Both the position numbers and the translations under genes were made by a program. A stretch of 64,000 nucleotides of DNA, from contig CAJTUF010000002.1 of the NCBI GenBank assembly GCA_910579675.1, forward strand, positions 1 through 64,000, in the 5' to 3' direction. Shown here in pieces: positions 1 to 9,734 of this stretch (its first letter is position 1; the number at the start of each line of letters is the position of its first letter). The notes beneath the pieces were generated by a model, which saw only the letters and a program-made list of their open reading frames with translations, made no database searches and had not been told where the DNA came from. This stretch comes from an uncultured Muribaculaceae bacterium (GTDB taxonomy: Bacteria; Bacteroidota; Bacteroidia; Bacteroidales; Muribaculaceae).

Positions 1-185
1 AACCGCACTTGACTTCCCCTCGCGGTTCTGTCTTGTCTTGCGAAAGTGTACTTTGTCCCAACCGCTTAATACATATTAAGGTGCATCGGTTGGTAGGCTA
101 CCGCTGACGGAACAGCGGGTTAAATCTGATTCCCAACTCTTTGGGCAATCACTTTAACAATTATCTATGCGACTTCTCGTCGCAC
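1..185 (-). mobile_element. Group II intron, 5' part (domain I), running off the window
   Basis: Reading leftward from base 185 the sequence opens with GTGCG, the group II intron 5' consensus, directly after the Trp codon of a conserved helicase motif (HHTDTPW). The helicase frame then meets a stop at 165-167. The 185 nt are dense in complementary arms on the minus strand: CCGCTG/CAGCGG, CCAACCG/CGGTTGG enclosing CTTAAT/ATTAAG, GCCCAA/TTGGG and AACCGC/GCGGTT. This matches a folded domain I rather than coding DNA. The intron body, any reverse transcriptase and the 3' exon lie outside the window, so activity cannot be judged. The identification rests on the 5' motif, the structure and the exact interruption of a conserved reading frame. 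Confidence 0.8.
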
Positions 186-3100
186 CCAAGGTGTGTCGGT
201 ATGATGAATTGCGACACACCTTTTCTGGGCGTTGACTCCGGTGCCAAGCATTGAGGTTGAGCCGAACAGGACACGAACATCACCGTCGTTGGTCGCCTGA
301 ATCACAGCCTTTCTTGACCGCTCAGTCTTGCACTCCTGAATGAAGCGGATTTCATGCGGCGGTATGCCGTAGTCCTCAATGAGTTTGCGCTTGACCTCCG
401 AATAGAAATTCCATTCACCGGGCTTATATGTACCAAGGTCGGAAAATACAAACTGAGTCCCGCGCTGCTCATTGTATTTATGGTAATACTGAGCAATCAT
501 CTTTGCGCAGTGGCTGGCCTTGTTGTTCGGATCATCGGAATAACTGGGGTCAATCATTCTCATGTCAAGAGCCATCTTTCGGGCATAGTCCGTGGCTATG
601 AGCATCTTCGCCTTCTCCTCGGTTTCAGACAATGGCGCACGACCTAAGATTGTGGCGTCGCCACTCTTGGCGAAGTCCATAAGCTTCTGAATGAAAACCT
701 CCTGCTCCTTTGTCGGTGGTATATTATGGAGTATCTCATTCTTCTGCGGCCGGTCAACGCCAACATCTTCTGCGGTTCTATAGTCCGTGATCTCGTTATA
801 AAAGGCTGCCAACTCCGGCACCTTGATGAAGTAGCGGAAACGCTCCTTCTGTACCAGATTGTTGGTAACATTGAACTCGAAGTCGGTAGTCTTCTTGGCG
901 AATATTGCCGCCCAAGCGTCGAAACACCTTATCTCCTGCCTTTCAAGTTCTTTCGGACGCAGATACTTGAACAACAGATACAACTCTGTCAATGAGTTGG
1001 AGATTGTCGTACCACTGAGGAAAGTAGCACCGAGGTCTTTGCCATTCCTCTTTTGGATGGTACGGATTGCATACAACAGGTTGAGTGCCCTCTGGCTTCC
1101 CTCACTATTGCCGAGACCTGCCACTCTATCATGGCGTGTGTTGAACATCAGGTTCTTGAAGTTCTGCGACTCATCAACGAAAATGTGGTCGATGCCCATC
1201 TGCTTGAAATCCACGACACTATCCTTATTCTGCCCCATCTGATATTGGATGGTCGCTATCTTGGCGGTCAGATTTTCCTTCCGCTTGATAAGACCTTTTA
1301 GCATACCACGGGATATGTCGTGACCCTGCTGCTTGATGACTTCGAGATTCTCCTCAACCGTGTCAAGTTCCGCTTGCAGGATTTGCTGCTGCATCTCCGG
1401 CGACTGCGGTATCTTGCCGAACTGGTCATGAGACATAATGACGCAGTCGTAGTCGTTGTTCTTAATCTGATTGAAGAAAGCTACACGGTTCTCAGCCTTG
1501 AAACTCTTTTCATCGGCATAGAGGATTCTGGCATTGGGATATGCAGTCTGATAGGTCATGGCAATTTCCGCGACATTTGCCTTCATACCGATAATCATCG
1601 GTTTGTTGGCGAGTCCGAGACGCTTCATCTCATGCGCTGCAATACACATTATCAGTGTTTTACCTGTACCAACTTCATGATCGCAGATGCCACCTCCATT
1701 CTGCTTCAGCATCCATATACAGTCCTTTTGCGACTGGTATATAGAGCCGATTCCATATCGGTCGCCCAACAACTTCATATTGAGGTCAGGGAATGTCTGA
1801 TGCGCTCCATTGTAATGTGGACGGACGTAACAGTTGAACTTAGAATTGTAAAGGTCAACCAATCTGTCCTTAAACTCCGGAGACTGAGCATCAAGCCAGT
1901 CCGAAAAACCATTGCGGATTTCATCAATCTTGGTATTGGCGAGTTGGATTGCCTCACTGTCGGGAACTTTTATGTCGTGACCGTTCTCATCCTTGCCAAT
2001 GGACTTCTTGATGTCTGGCACAGTATTGTGCAGGGCGTGCTTCAGAAGGCTCATACCATCATAGACACGATAGTAACCTCTGACACAGAACTCCTCCCAT
2101 ATCTTCATATTCTTGCGACGTGCGTCACAGGAATACTCGTCCATAGATGAAGAATATGCGATTTTCACGTCAGTGCCATAAAGGTGGCTCATGTACGCAG
2201 AGTAAATTCCCGTCGGTATCCATCTCTCACCGAAGTTGAAGTCCAGTTCATCGAAGGTAATCTTTCGTGGAATGGCTTCCTCCAACGCTTTCAACGAGTC
2301 TCTGGAAATTTCGATGAACGGTTCAATGCCGTCATAGCCGGGGAAATTCTCGATTCTTTTCTCCTCTCGGTCAATCCATGCCTTGATGTCCTCCGCTTTC
2401 TGGACCACATTTCCGGCAATGAATCGGTCGGCAATCTCATACTTCTCCACAAGTGGATTGTAATATATGTGACCTTTGAGGGCTTCAAGCAAATCCCACT
2501 CATATTCGCCTACGATAGATCCGGCGGTCTTGTCAATGCCCAACAGGTCTGCCATATAGTCCATATTGACTTCACCGTATTTATTAAGCGAAGCCATAAG
2601 CGCATCTTGCGGCATCTCAACCGAGGTTATCTCATCTTGGGAGAAAGAGACCGGATGGTCAAAAATATCCGCTTTCACGAATACACCATTTTCTCCACGT
2701 TCAAGGGCAAGAGCGTCACGGCCATTGGCATCCATGAGAATGAACTTGACGTTCTGTTTCTCATTGAGGTTGCCATACTTATCCACGAACTCATCATAAT
2801 AGTCATTGAGGTGTTGACGCAGTTCGGTTGAAACCTCATGCGTCTCAGCCTCGAAGTTGTAGAGCTGCTGATAGGTCTCCGACAGGGAGACATAGAGCAT
2901 GGCTCTCTTCTCCTGCTCCGGCTTGAGCGTAAGCGGTGAGAATGTCGCACCATTTTTGCGAACCTCTGAGAGAAAACCTACCTGACCATTGTCCACAACC
3001 ATACTGCCATTGTGATGGAAGAACTGAATATCCTCCGAGAACGGACGGGGCGACATATCACGCTCGACAGGCTTGGGTGCTTCCGCTGCCACTCTTGGCT

Positions 3101-5165
3101 TCGGAACAAAATCACCTTTTGATATTTCGATGATTGTGCCGTCTTCGGTGATTGTCTCCTTCTTTGCCGCCTCCATTGCCTGACGTTCAGCCTCCATTTC
3201 AGCAAGCTGACGATGGGCAATCGACATCATTGTCTCATAGAAGCCATTGATGGGCGGATTGGTTTCCCAATCAAGAGAGCCGTAAAACTCCAGCTCCTTT
3301 TCAGAGAGCGGTCGGAATTTCTTAGCCTGAGTGTCGGTTACAGTAACCGTTGGCTTCGGCTTGTCGTCCTGCTGGGGTGGCTGCTTCGGTTGACGTTGTG
3401 GCTTGCCGATAGGCTCCAGTTCTCCGAAAAGATTGTAGGCGAACAAACGAGGGTCAGGATTATCATTGTAATCTGGGCTACCAGATGTTTCTATTTCCTT
3501 ATCGGATGGTATTGGGGTTGGAGGTGGCGTTGGATCATCATCCTTTGGTGCAGGAGAAGGTTCTGGCGGTTCTGGATTGGGAGGGTCAGGTTTCGGCTGA
3601 TCCACTGGCTTCGGAGTGTCGCGCTTCACCGTCTTTTTCTTCAGCTTCGGGTCTTCCAACTGCTCACAGATAGCGACGCGGTTGCCGGCTCTGACCAGTT
3701 TGGGCAGATACACATCGAGAGCATGGTGCGGAAATCCTGCCAACTCGATGCTGTTCTTATCTCCGTTCATACGGCGGGTAAGGGTAATTCCCAAAACCTC
3801 CGACGCTTTGACCGCATCCACACCCATGCACTCGTAGAAGTCACCGACACGGAAAAGAAGAATGGCATCAGGGTGTTTCTTCTTCATCTCCCGATATTGC
3901 TGCATCAACGGAGTATCCGCTATGCGCTTCGGTTTTTCGACCTTATTTTCAGAGGTTCGTTTTACAGGTTTAGGCGTTGGCGGTTCTGGAGTTGGTGGTG
4001 TGAGACTCCTATTATTATAGAAGTCCAGATTGAGGCGCAGTTTCAGCGACTCATCGAGTGCCTTGCGAATATCAGCGGCTATACCGTCAACGCCGCCTTC
4101 ATGCTTGTAGATGATCGCCGGTTTGCCGAACTGGTCAGTACCAACCTTTGCCTCCGTGCAGATGACATTCTGCGGAAATGCCACAAAATATTTGTTGTTG
4201 GGGGCTTTTGTCTCACGGTCAACGATAGATTGGATGAAAAACTCCTCGTCAGCCGACAACGCTTTCTTGTTGGTGTGCTTCTGGAGAATAATCAGGTCAG
4301 ACCCGGCATCTGTTCCGGCATTGTCGGAAAACGTGTTGTTGGGCAGACGGAAAGCACCCACAAGGTCAGCACGACGCATCATCTCCATGCGAACAAAGGG
4401 ACTGGCGGCATTCATCACACCCTGCGAGGCAATAAATGCCACAATACCGCCCTCATGCACCGAGTCCAAAGACTTCAAGAAGAAGTAATTGTGAATAGCC
4501 TTAGTTGACTGACGGTAGGCAATCTCCTTGCTTGTGGCATATCGAGGGTCGGCAACGGCAAAGTCCCCGAAAGGAATGTTAGATGCTGCCACATCGAAAT
4601 ATCCTTCAAAATCAGGATCAATCTTCTCAAAGCCTTTTATCTCGGTTGAGATTGAGGGATGAAGCGCAGACAAGATTTTGCCCGTCAGCAAATCCTTCTC
4701 AAATGCCAGAGTCTCTGCTCCGGGATAGCGTTGCAGGAAAGAATCGACAAAAGCGCCCTGTCCGGCAGACGGTTCAAGGAAACTATTTACTTCAATACCA
4801 TTAGACTTCAAGGAGTCAGCGATAGCACCAATTACCGGCGACGGAGTGTAGAACGCTGTCAACACCGACGCTTTCAGTGAGTCCATATATGCGGCAAACT
4901 CCTTGTCACTTTTGGAATAGTCATGGATTAGGCGGCGCAGTTCAACGGTCGGTGCAAACAACTCAATGTCACTTTTGCTCCACTTGGCGGCATCTGCAAG
5001 CTCTTTGGCATCATTGAGTATGCACTTCAATCCACCGAATCCGGCATATCTGCCCAGCTCCTCGCGCTCATCAGCGGTAGGCGGTCGCTTCTCAACACCG
5101 AGGCGAAACGCGACGCGAATCGCCTCAATGTTGTTGCGCATTGTTTGTTGTCGATTATAAGCCAT
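165..5165 (-). CDS. Methylase / MutS-I / SNF2 helicase megaprotein of the ICE, first exon
   Basis: This is a very large ICE DNA-processing protein, with 1660 residues in the visible exon. In order it has: an N6-adenine methylase-like domain (SAM motif EPSAGQGAF at about 131-139, catalytic-type NIPF at 196-199); a MutS domain I-like segment (about 418-508, with [10 protein letters not shown] and [12 protein letters not shown]); a proline-rich linker (about 518-555); a long middle region; and an SNF2-type helicase with Walker [10 protein letters not shown] near 1161, DESQ box near 1329 and a C-terminal helicase half ending in HHTDTPW. The last conserved motif is cut by the group II intron starting at 185; residues after W are intron translation. 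Without splicing the protein would lose the end of helicase domain 2. It overlaps the upstream DUF1896 gene by 11 nt. A role in processing or protecting transferred DNA is inferred. Confidence 0.85.
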   Translation of the reverse strand: MAYNRQQTMRNNIEAIRVAFRLGVEKRPPTADEREELGRYAGFGGLKCILNDAKELADAAKWSKSDIELFAPTVELRRLIHDYSKSDKEFAAYMDSLKASVLTAFYTPSPVIGAIADSLKSNGIEVNSFLEPSAGQGAFVDSFLQRYPGAETLAFEKDLLTGKILSALHPSISTEIKGFEKIDPDFEGYFDVAASNIPFGDFAVADPRYATSKEIAYRQSTKAIHNYFFLKSLDSVHEGGIVAFIASQGVMNAASPFVRMEMMRRADLVGAFRLPNNTFSDNAGTDAGSDLIILQKHTNKKALSADEEFFIQSIVDRETKAPNNKYFVAFPQNVICTEAKVGTDQFGKPAIIYKHEGGVDGIAADIRKALDESLKLRLNLDFYNNRSLTPPTPEPPTPKPVKRTSENKVEKPKRIADTPLMQQYREMKKKHPDAILLFRVGDFYECMGVDAVKASEVLGITLTRRMNGDKNSIELAGFPHHALDVYLPKLVRAGNRVAICEQLEDPKLKKKTVKRDTPKPVDQPKPDPPNPEPPEPSPAPKDDDPTPPPTPIPSDKEIETSGSPDYNDNPDPRLFAYNLFGELEPIGKPQRQPKQPPQQDDKPKPTVTVTDTQAKKFRPLSEKELEFYGSLDWETNPPINGFYETMMSIAHRQLAEMEAERQAMEAAKKETITEDGTIIEISKGDFVPKPRVAAEAPKPVERDMSPRPFSEDIQFFHHNGSMVVDNGQVGFLSEVRKNGATFSPLTLKPEQEKRAMLYVSLSETYQQLYNFEAETHEVSTELRQHLNDYYDEFVDKYGNLNEKQNVKFILMDANGRDALALERGENGVFVKADIFDHPVSFSQDEITSVEMPQDALMASLNKYGEVNMDYMADLLGIDKTAGSIVGEYEWDLLEALKGHIYYNPLVEKYEIADRFIAGNVVQKAEDIKAWIDREEKRIENFPGYDGIEPFIEISRDSLKALEEAIPRKITFDELDFNFGERWIPTGIYSAYMSHLYGTDVKIAYSSSMDEYSCDARRKNMKIWEEFCVRGYYRVYDGMSLLKHALHNTVPDIKKSIGKDENGHDIKVPDSEAIQLANTKIDEIRNGFSDWLDAQSPEFKDRLVDLYNSKFNCYVRPHYNGAHQTFPDLNMKLLGDRYGIGSIYQSQKDCIWMLKQNGGGICDHEVGTGKTLIMCIAAHEMKRLGLANKPMIIGMKANVAEIAMTYQTAYPNARILYADEKSFKAENRVAFFNQIKNNDYDCVIMSHDQFGKIPQSPEMQQQILQAELDTVEENLEVIKQQGHDISRGMLKGLIKRKENLTAKIATIQYQMGQNKDSVVDFKQMGIDHIFVDESQNFKNLMFNTRHDRVAGLGNSEGSQRALNLLYAIRTIQKRNGKDLGATFLSGTTISNSLTELYLLFKYLRPKELERQEIRCFDAWAAIFAKKTTDFEFNVTNNLVQKERFRYFIKVPELAAFYNEITDYRTAEDVGVDRPQKNEILHNIPPTKEQEVFIQKLMDFAKSGDATILGRAPLSETEEKAKMLIATDYARKMALDMRMIDPSYSDDPNNKASHCAKMIAQYYHKYNEQRGTQFVFSDLGTYKPGEWNFYSEVKRKLIEDYGIPPHEIRFIQECKTERSRKAVIQATNDGDVRVLFGSTSMLGTGVNAQKRCVAIHHTDTPWVRREVA

Positions 5166-5580
5166 TTCCGTTAATGAATTGTGCGATTATTCCAGTGAGT
5201 TCCGTCTTCATGGCCTCCCATTCCGGAGTAGCCATAAACTCCGGGGTGATGTCGTATAGCTCGCGGTATTCTTCAAGGAGATACTCCATGTCGGCGATGA
5301 CGTTGTCGTATTCGTATTCCGGAAGGTCATCGTAGAACTCCTCTGCGAGAATGTCTCGGATTACATCATCGAAGGTGATGTCGAGATCCTGAAAGAGAAC
5401 TATTTTGGCGAGTTCATCAGAGGTGGGTACGTCGATACCACGTCTTCTTGCGTCGCAGAACACCTCATAGGTGTTTTCAGCGCGACAAGTGATGAAACTT
5501 TCGTCCTCCGCTTCGGGGAAGTTGTAGCGGTTGAGGTAGTTGCGTAGAGTGTTCTCGTATGCTGATAGAGTATTTTTCAT
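5155..5580 (-). CDS. DUF1896 family protein
   Basis: This 141-residue acidic protein resembles the DUF1896 family, which in Bacteroidales ICEs sits between the topoisomerase and the large helicase/methylase gene. No catalytic motif is visible. The C-terminal half is rich in Asp, Glu and Tyr, suggesting a helical protein-binding module rather than an enzyme. It lies 11 nt downstream of the topoisomerase gene and overlaps the helicase start by 11 nt, so translation is probably coupled. The function is unknown; the position suggests an accessory to the neighbouring DNA-processing enzymes. Confidence 0.75.
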   Translation of the reverse strand: MKNTLSAYENTLRNYLNRYNFPEAEDESFITCRAENTYEVFCDARRRGIDVPTSDELAKIVLFQDLDITFDDVIRDILAEEFYDDLPEYEYDNVIADMEYLLEEYRELYDITPEFMATPEWEAMKTELTGIIAQFINGNGL

Positions 5581-5591
5581 AATTTTGAGTT

Positions 5592-7595
5592 TTAGATGTT
5601 TTCTGATTTGTTTTTGCTCACGACCTGCGGATTTCCGGCTTGGTTAATGATCACACGCGCCTTGAAAGGCTTGCCCGACCATGACTTGAATCCGCTGATT
5701 TCGGGAGTCTTGCGGTCGTTGATGAGTGCGGCAAGTTCCTCATGACTTAGTGTCACGCCATAGAACTGGCGGAAGATGTAGTGGCCGCAACCGGGGTTGT
5801 CGCACTTTGCCACTCGCCCGAAGGTTTTCATCACTCCCTCGGAGCAATGGGGGCAAGGAATGTCTTCCTCCATTCGGGGATATAGTTTGGCAGAAGCGAG
5901 TATCTCGGCAGTGATGTCGCAGGAGAGATTCTTGATGGAGGTCTCGAAGGCGGAGCGTGAGAGTTTGCCGTTCATGACCTGACGCATCAGTTCATCGCTG
6001 CTGACTACCATAGACAGGTCGGCAATTTTCATGTCCTTGATGATGCTGTAAAGCAACTTACCTTTGGTTGTAAGCGAGATAATTCCCCATGGGTCGCGCT
6101 CGATGAGACCTACAGTTTCCAGATGCACCACATCCTTGGCGATGGTAAAAGACTGGAATGACCCACGAACCTTCAGAAGTTCTTCGATAAGGGTATCATC
6201 GGTATATCCCTTTGGTGCCACCGATTTCTTTGTGCATGAGCCTACGGAGAACAGCTCCACGCTTTCACCGGAAGAGAATTTCGGTGTAGCCAAAGTCTTG
6301 ATTGCGGTGTCGGGAAACAGCGAGTGCCAACCTTTTGCCTTGTATGTCTCGCCGGTCCACCGGTAGCGTACACCCTCGCATTCTGCCAATACGTTGTAGC
6401 GATTGATGACGACATCCTTTGAGAAAGCCTGATACATCCGCTTGACGATGAGGTGATAGACCTTTGAAAGGTCGTCCTTGATTACCAGAGGCGGCACTCC
6501 GGTGGCTACGATGCCGTGCGTTCCCATCGGGCTTGTCTTGTCAACCGAACGACCGGGAGCAACATCCATCTGGGCATAGGCTACGGATGCGTAGTTGGTG
6601 TAAGCCAACATTTTGTCCAGCACCTTTCGGCACTCCTGATACTTACGCTTGGAAACGGTTGACCCGGCTACCACTGGGTAAGAGATGAGTTTACGGAAGT
6701 AGAGGGCTACGGCAGCATCATAGGTGCGCTGTGGAGAAAGTCCGAACACACGGGCGGCATCCATCTGGAGTGTCACGAGGTTGTACAGTTTGGGAGTCTT
6801 GACCTTTATCTCCTCTTTCTCCACTGAGAGAATATTGACCTCCGATGTCGATTTGGGAGTGAGATTGTTAGGCTCGATACTGCTCATGGGAATGATATTT
6901 CCATCAGAGTCCTTGACAGCGATTGTGGTGTGACCTGAAGTAACAGCCTCGAAATTGGCGATTGCGATGTTGCGCTCTTGGATCATCTTCAGAACTGATG
7001 CGCTTGTGCGGCCAATCTGATATGTGCCACGACCGGCTGCGAACGCAAGTGCGCGACGGGCGTTTACGCCGATATACCAGTCGGCTTCGTCACGGAGACG
7101 AGCTGCGGTGTACCACTTGTCGAAATTCTCCGGATCCATCGGGAAAGAGATGGCGCGGTTGATACCTTTAACCGTCAGTTCCGAGATGATAGCCCGGCGG
7201 TAAGGGAGCGTGCAGTTGAGATAGGCATAGAGGTAGCGGAAAGTCAATTCGCCTTCCTGTGTCGGCGCGGTTGCCACGATTATACTATCACTCTTGGCAA
7301 GCAGCGACTTGATAGTGTCGAGCTGGGTGGCAGCCTCCTGAGTGAGTTGAGTGCCATCGTTGCTTGTGCGTGTGGTCACGCTCAGGGTAAGATACTTCGG
7401 AAGATTGGGAAAGCTCTGGTTGCGGAACCAGTAGGATGCGATGCCACGCGGAGTGGTGATTTCTACCATACGGTGGATGGCCCAAGTGATATAGTATTTG
7501 GCTCCGTAGTAGTAACGGTTGCCCATTTCGTCGTTTTCTGTGGCACGGGCGATAGCGAGTGCAGACTGCTGGTTTTGAGCGATGATTGTAATCAT
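5592..7595 (-). CDS. topB: Type IA DNA topoisomerase (TopB-like) with degenerate active site
   Basis: This 667-residue protein is laid out like topoisomerase III: an N-terminal TOPRIM-like domain, a central type IA core, and a C-terminal zinc ribbon (CPHC at about residue 592 and a second CDNPGC pair). The family TOPRIM signature ATDADREGE reads ATAPTQEGE at 108-116, so the metal-binding acidic residues are gone although the Glu-Gly-Glu is kept. The catalytic Tyr is still present (ISYP, Y306), but the RTDS that normally follows is replaced. The protein may therefore be a structural or DNA-binding relative, or use unusual chemistry. Bacteroides ICEs usually carry a topB-like gene beside their helicase. 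It sits in an operon with the HTH and DUF3945-type genes upstream and DUF1896 downstream. Confidence 0.8.
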   Translation of the reverse strand: MITIIAQNQQSALAIARATENDEMGNRYYYGAKYYITWAIHRMVEITTPRGIASYWFRNQSFPNLPKYLTLSVTTRTSNDGTQLTQEAATQLDTIKSLLAKSDSIIVATAPTQEGELTFRYLYAYLNCTLPYRRAIISELTVKGINRAISFPMDPENFDKWYTAARLRDEADWYIGVNARRALAFAAGRGTYQIGRTSASVLKMIQERNIAIANFEAVTSGHTTIAVKDSDGNIIPMSSIEPNNLTPKSTSEVNILSVEKEEIKVKTPKLYNLVTLQMDAARVFGLSPQRTYDAAVALYFRKLISYPVVAGSTVSKRKYQECRKVLDKMLAYTNYASVAYAQMDVAPGRSVDKTSPMGTHGIVATGVPPLVIKDDLSKVYHLIVKRMYQAFSKDVVINRYNVLAECEGVRYRWTGETYKAKGWHSLFPDTAIKTLATPKFSSGESVELFSVGSCTKKSVAPKGYTDDTLIEELLKVRGSFQSFTIAKDVVHLETVGLIERDPWGIISLTTKGKLLYSIIKDMKIADLSMVVSSDELMRQVMNGKLSRSAFETSIKNLSCDITAEILASAKLYPRMEEDIPCPHCSEGVMKTFGRVAKCDNPGCGHYIFRQFYGVTLSHEELAALINDRKTPEISGFKSWSGKPFKARVIINQAGNPQVVSKNKSENI

Positions 7596-7705
7596 AACTT
7601 ATTGAGTTTGTGGGTTTTGTTTGAGTTTCGTGAGTTTAAAAAAGGGTGTAAAAAGGGCTCGCAGATGTCTTCACACCTGCGAGTCTTGGTGTGAGAATCA
7701 GCTAT

Positions 7706-9136
7706 TTAGAGCTTCTGCCCTTTCTTTTTTTGTCCCGGTTTGGGTTGGGTCTGACCCTGTTCGAGCGGGCCTTTCAGGTGCTTCGTTGCCTCCTGTGTCT
7801 TCCCCTCCGAGTTGACCGCGACCTGAGCCTTGCTCTCCTCCGCCGGGGTGATGACCTTAGCTTTGTCCGGATCGGAGCTGTAGGTGTATGGTCTTTGCTT
7901 TTCTGGGTTGAAGCGGATGTAGAGAGTGCTTGGAACACCTTTGGCATCCGGAACTCCATCGACCTTGATTGTTTTCCCGGCTACGTAGTCCGCCTTCTGC
8001 TGGTCGGAGAATTCGACTCCCTTCCACTTGCCAAGCGGCTTGATGCTGCCGTCTTGAAGAGTCCAGTTGTTCGACTGGCTTTTCTCATTGCCCTCCTGCT
8101 TCTGACCGTTGGACTGTTCCTGCGACTTCTGTTCATATAGCCTTGCATGGACCGGTACAAATTCCACTTTCTGTTCGGCGGCACTTATCTGGAGCACCGT
8201 TGGGAAGGTTTTGCCATTGGAGAGGGTGACTTCCTTGCTCATCTGCTTGCCGGAGCGTAGGAATCCGATTTCCTTCGGTGACAGTTCTGTCTCGCCGATT
8301 TTATTGCGGATATAAATGGCCGCTGCCGGGAGGGCGATGAGTTCGTTGGTCTTGCGGTCGATGCTCACGAATGATGGAACCACTTTTCCGTCGGGTGTTT
8401 TCAGGTCAATGACACGACCGAGATTACCCGTAGCTTTCAGCATCTCCTTGTCTTCCTTCGTGAATTTCACCCCGTGAAACTCCTCGCTGAGATTTGGCTC
8501 CTGCCGAATGAAGTGAGGCACTACCTTGACAGATCCGTCGGGGTTCTGGCGAAGGGAGAGACGGGCTTCCAGCTCAAACTTCTCGTTGCCGAATGTCGGT
8601 GTCACCGTCACGAGGTCAGACATCTTGTTGTTCAGCATATTCTTCAGATTCTGTTCACCGAGAGAATCCTTTGTGATACCCCATGCTGCGAGATTGTTCC
8701 AGTTGATGCTGTTCTCATCAATCGCTTGGGGACGCTCATACTTGGGTGCTTCCTGTTGCTGGGTCGATTCAGCCTTTTGCTCCGCTTCCTGCTTTGGAGC
8801 GTCAGGAATTTTCACTTCGCAGGTGGCGAGCATCTCCTTGTTGGCTTCCATATCCTTTGCCATCTGATTGACAGCGAAGCCTACAGTAGGCATTTGATCA
8901 GCTGGCACCTTGAAGAAGTTGAACATGGTCGGGTTCTTGTATTGGGCAGCGAAGTTGCGCAGGAAGTTGTCAAGAATGTCGGCGTTGCGGTCGAAGGTGA
9001 GGAACTTCGCGGCTTTTGCAGGGTCGTCCATCTGAGGTGAGCCGTCAGCGTTGAGACCTGTCACCACACCAGTTTCACTGGTCTGGGCGTTTCGCGCTAT
9101 GAGCGCGTCTTGGTTTTTGAGGTTTTGTTCTGGCAT
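7706..9136 (-). CDS. DUF4099/DUF3945-type ICE protein
   Basis: This 476-residue soluble protein resembles ICE proteins annotated with DUF4099 (N-terminal half) and DUF3945 repeats. Repeat-like segments occur near residues 215-270, 285-330 and 370-420, each with the pattern F-(T/S)-x2-(D/Q)-(K/Q) followed by a G-K-x-(V/F)-P stretch. A Gln/Glu-rich linker lies around 115-135 and a Lys-rich tail ends in GQKKKGQKL. No enzymatic motif is seen. It lies between the HTH gene (24 nt upstream) and the topoisomerase gene (110 nt downstream) on the same strand. Its function is unknown; the context suggests work with the topoisomerase/helicase pair on element DNA. Confidence 0.75.
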   Translation of the reverse strand: MPEQNLKNQDALIARNAQTSETGVVTGLNADGSPQMDDPAKAAKFLTFDRNADILDNFLRNFAAQYKNPTMFNFFKVPADQMPTVGFAVNQMAKDMEANKEMLATCEVKIPDAPKQEAEQKAESTQQQEAPKYERPQAIDENSINWNNLAAWGITKDSLGEQNLKNMLNNKMSDLVTVTPTFGNEKFELEARLSLRQNPDGSVKVVPHFIRQEPNLSEEFHGVKFTKEDKEMLKATGNLGRVIDLKTPDGKVVPSFVSIDRKTNELIALPAAAIYIRNKIGETELSPKEIGFLRSGKQMSKEVTLSNGKTFPTVLQISAAEQKVEFVPVHARLYEQKSQEQSNGQKQEGNEKSQSNNWTLQDGSIKPLGKWKGVEFSDQQKADYVAGKTIKVDGVPDAKGVPSTLYIRFNPEKQRPYTYSSDPDKAKVITPAEESKAQVAVNSEGKTQEATKHLKGPLEQGQTQPKPGQKKKGQKL

Positions 9137-9160
9137 TTGTTTTTCTTTTTGTTTTGGCGT

Positions 9161-9520
9161 TTACAAGTGTCCCTTGGGGACGGTTTTGTTGATTTTCTTA
9201 GGGTGGTTTATGCTCAGTCTTACGGCATAAACCCTAAAGAAGTCGATAAGGTCTTGACCGAGATACCACAGATCAGATCCATTTGCTCCGGGGACTTCCT
9301 GATGAGCCACAAGTCCGTATTCTTGGCGCCATTTACGGATAGTCTTACTGCATCGAGAGAACATCTCCTCTACATCGCGTTGGGAATATATGGCCTCCGG
9401 TTTAATGCCATACACTTCCTCCTGTTGTGGATTTGGATGTTGACTTTCTCTTAAGCCTCGGAGTTCGGATAAGATTTCTCTCATCATACTCATCATGTCA
9501 TTGAATTGGGTATCGGTCAT
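9161..9520 (-). CDS. Helix-turn-helix DNA-binding protein
   Basis: This 119-residue protein has a helical N-terminus followed by an excisionase/MerR-like winged-helix segment, YSQRDVEEMFSRCSKTIRKW at about residues 45-64, then a wing-like stretch ending in an aromatic helix. Proteins of this type start the topB-helicase operon in Bacteroidales ICEs and may act as recombination directionality factors or regulators. It is the first gene of the leftward operon, with a TAnnTTTG-type promoter about 75 nt upstream. Whether it is an excisionase or a repressor cannot be told from sequence. Confidence 0.7.
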   Translation of the reverse strand: MTDTQFNDMMSMMREILSELRGLRESQHPNPQQEEVYGIKPEAIYSQRDVEEMFSRCSKTIRKWRQEYGLVAHQEVPGANGSDLWYLGQDLIDFFRVYAVRLSINHPKKINKTVPKGHL

Positions 9521-9592
9521 AACTCTCTCGGCTTACGTTTTCGGGGTTAATAATTTTGCTTTCATATAACTCGTTGTGTTAATGTTACGATG

Positions 9593-9640
9593 CAAAATTA
9601 TCGCTAATCCAAGGGGTATTTGAGCGGTTGCTCCCAACCG
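9593..9640 (-). promoter_or_regulatory. Promoter region of the HTH-topB-helicase operon, with upstream palindrome
   Basis: CAAAATTA at 9593-9600 reads TAATTTTG on the minus strand, a match to the Bacteroidales -7 element TAnnTTTG. Just upstream, CGGTTG-ctcc-CAACCG (9625-9640) forms a 6-bp inverted repeat around the expected -33 position and could be an operator. No clear -33 TTTG is seen. The 9521-9734 gap holds nothing else recognisable except a plus-strand TAATTTTG at 9551-9558 with no gene behind it. Confidence 0.5.
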
Positions 9641-9734
9641 GGAATGTTTGTTGTAACGGACGCTTAAAATCAGATAGTTATATTGAAATTTATCGAACCC
9701 CAGTTGGTGGCATCCGGGGATTTTTCAATCAATT

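Noticed and set aside
3213..4508. Open frame of 431 codons antisense to the helicase megaprotein
   Set aside because: It lies opposite the proline-rich and MutS-like region, is full of Arg/Trp/Leu shadow composition and shows no domain.
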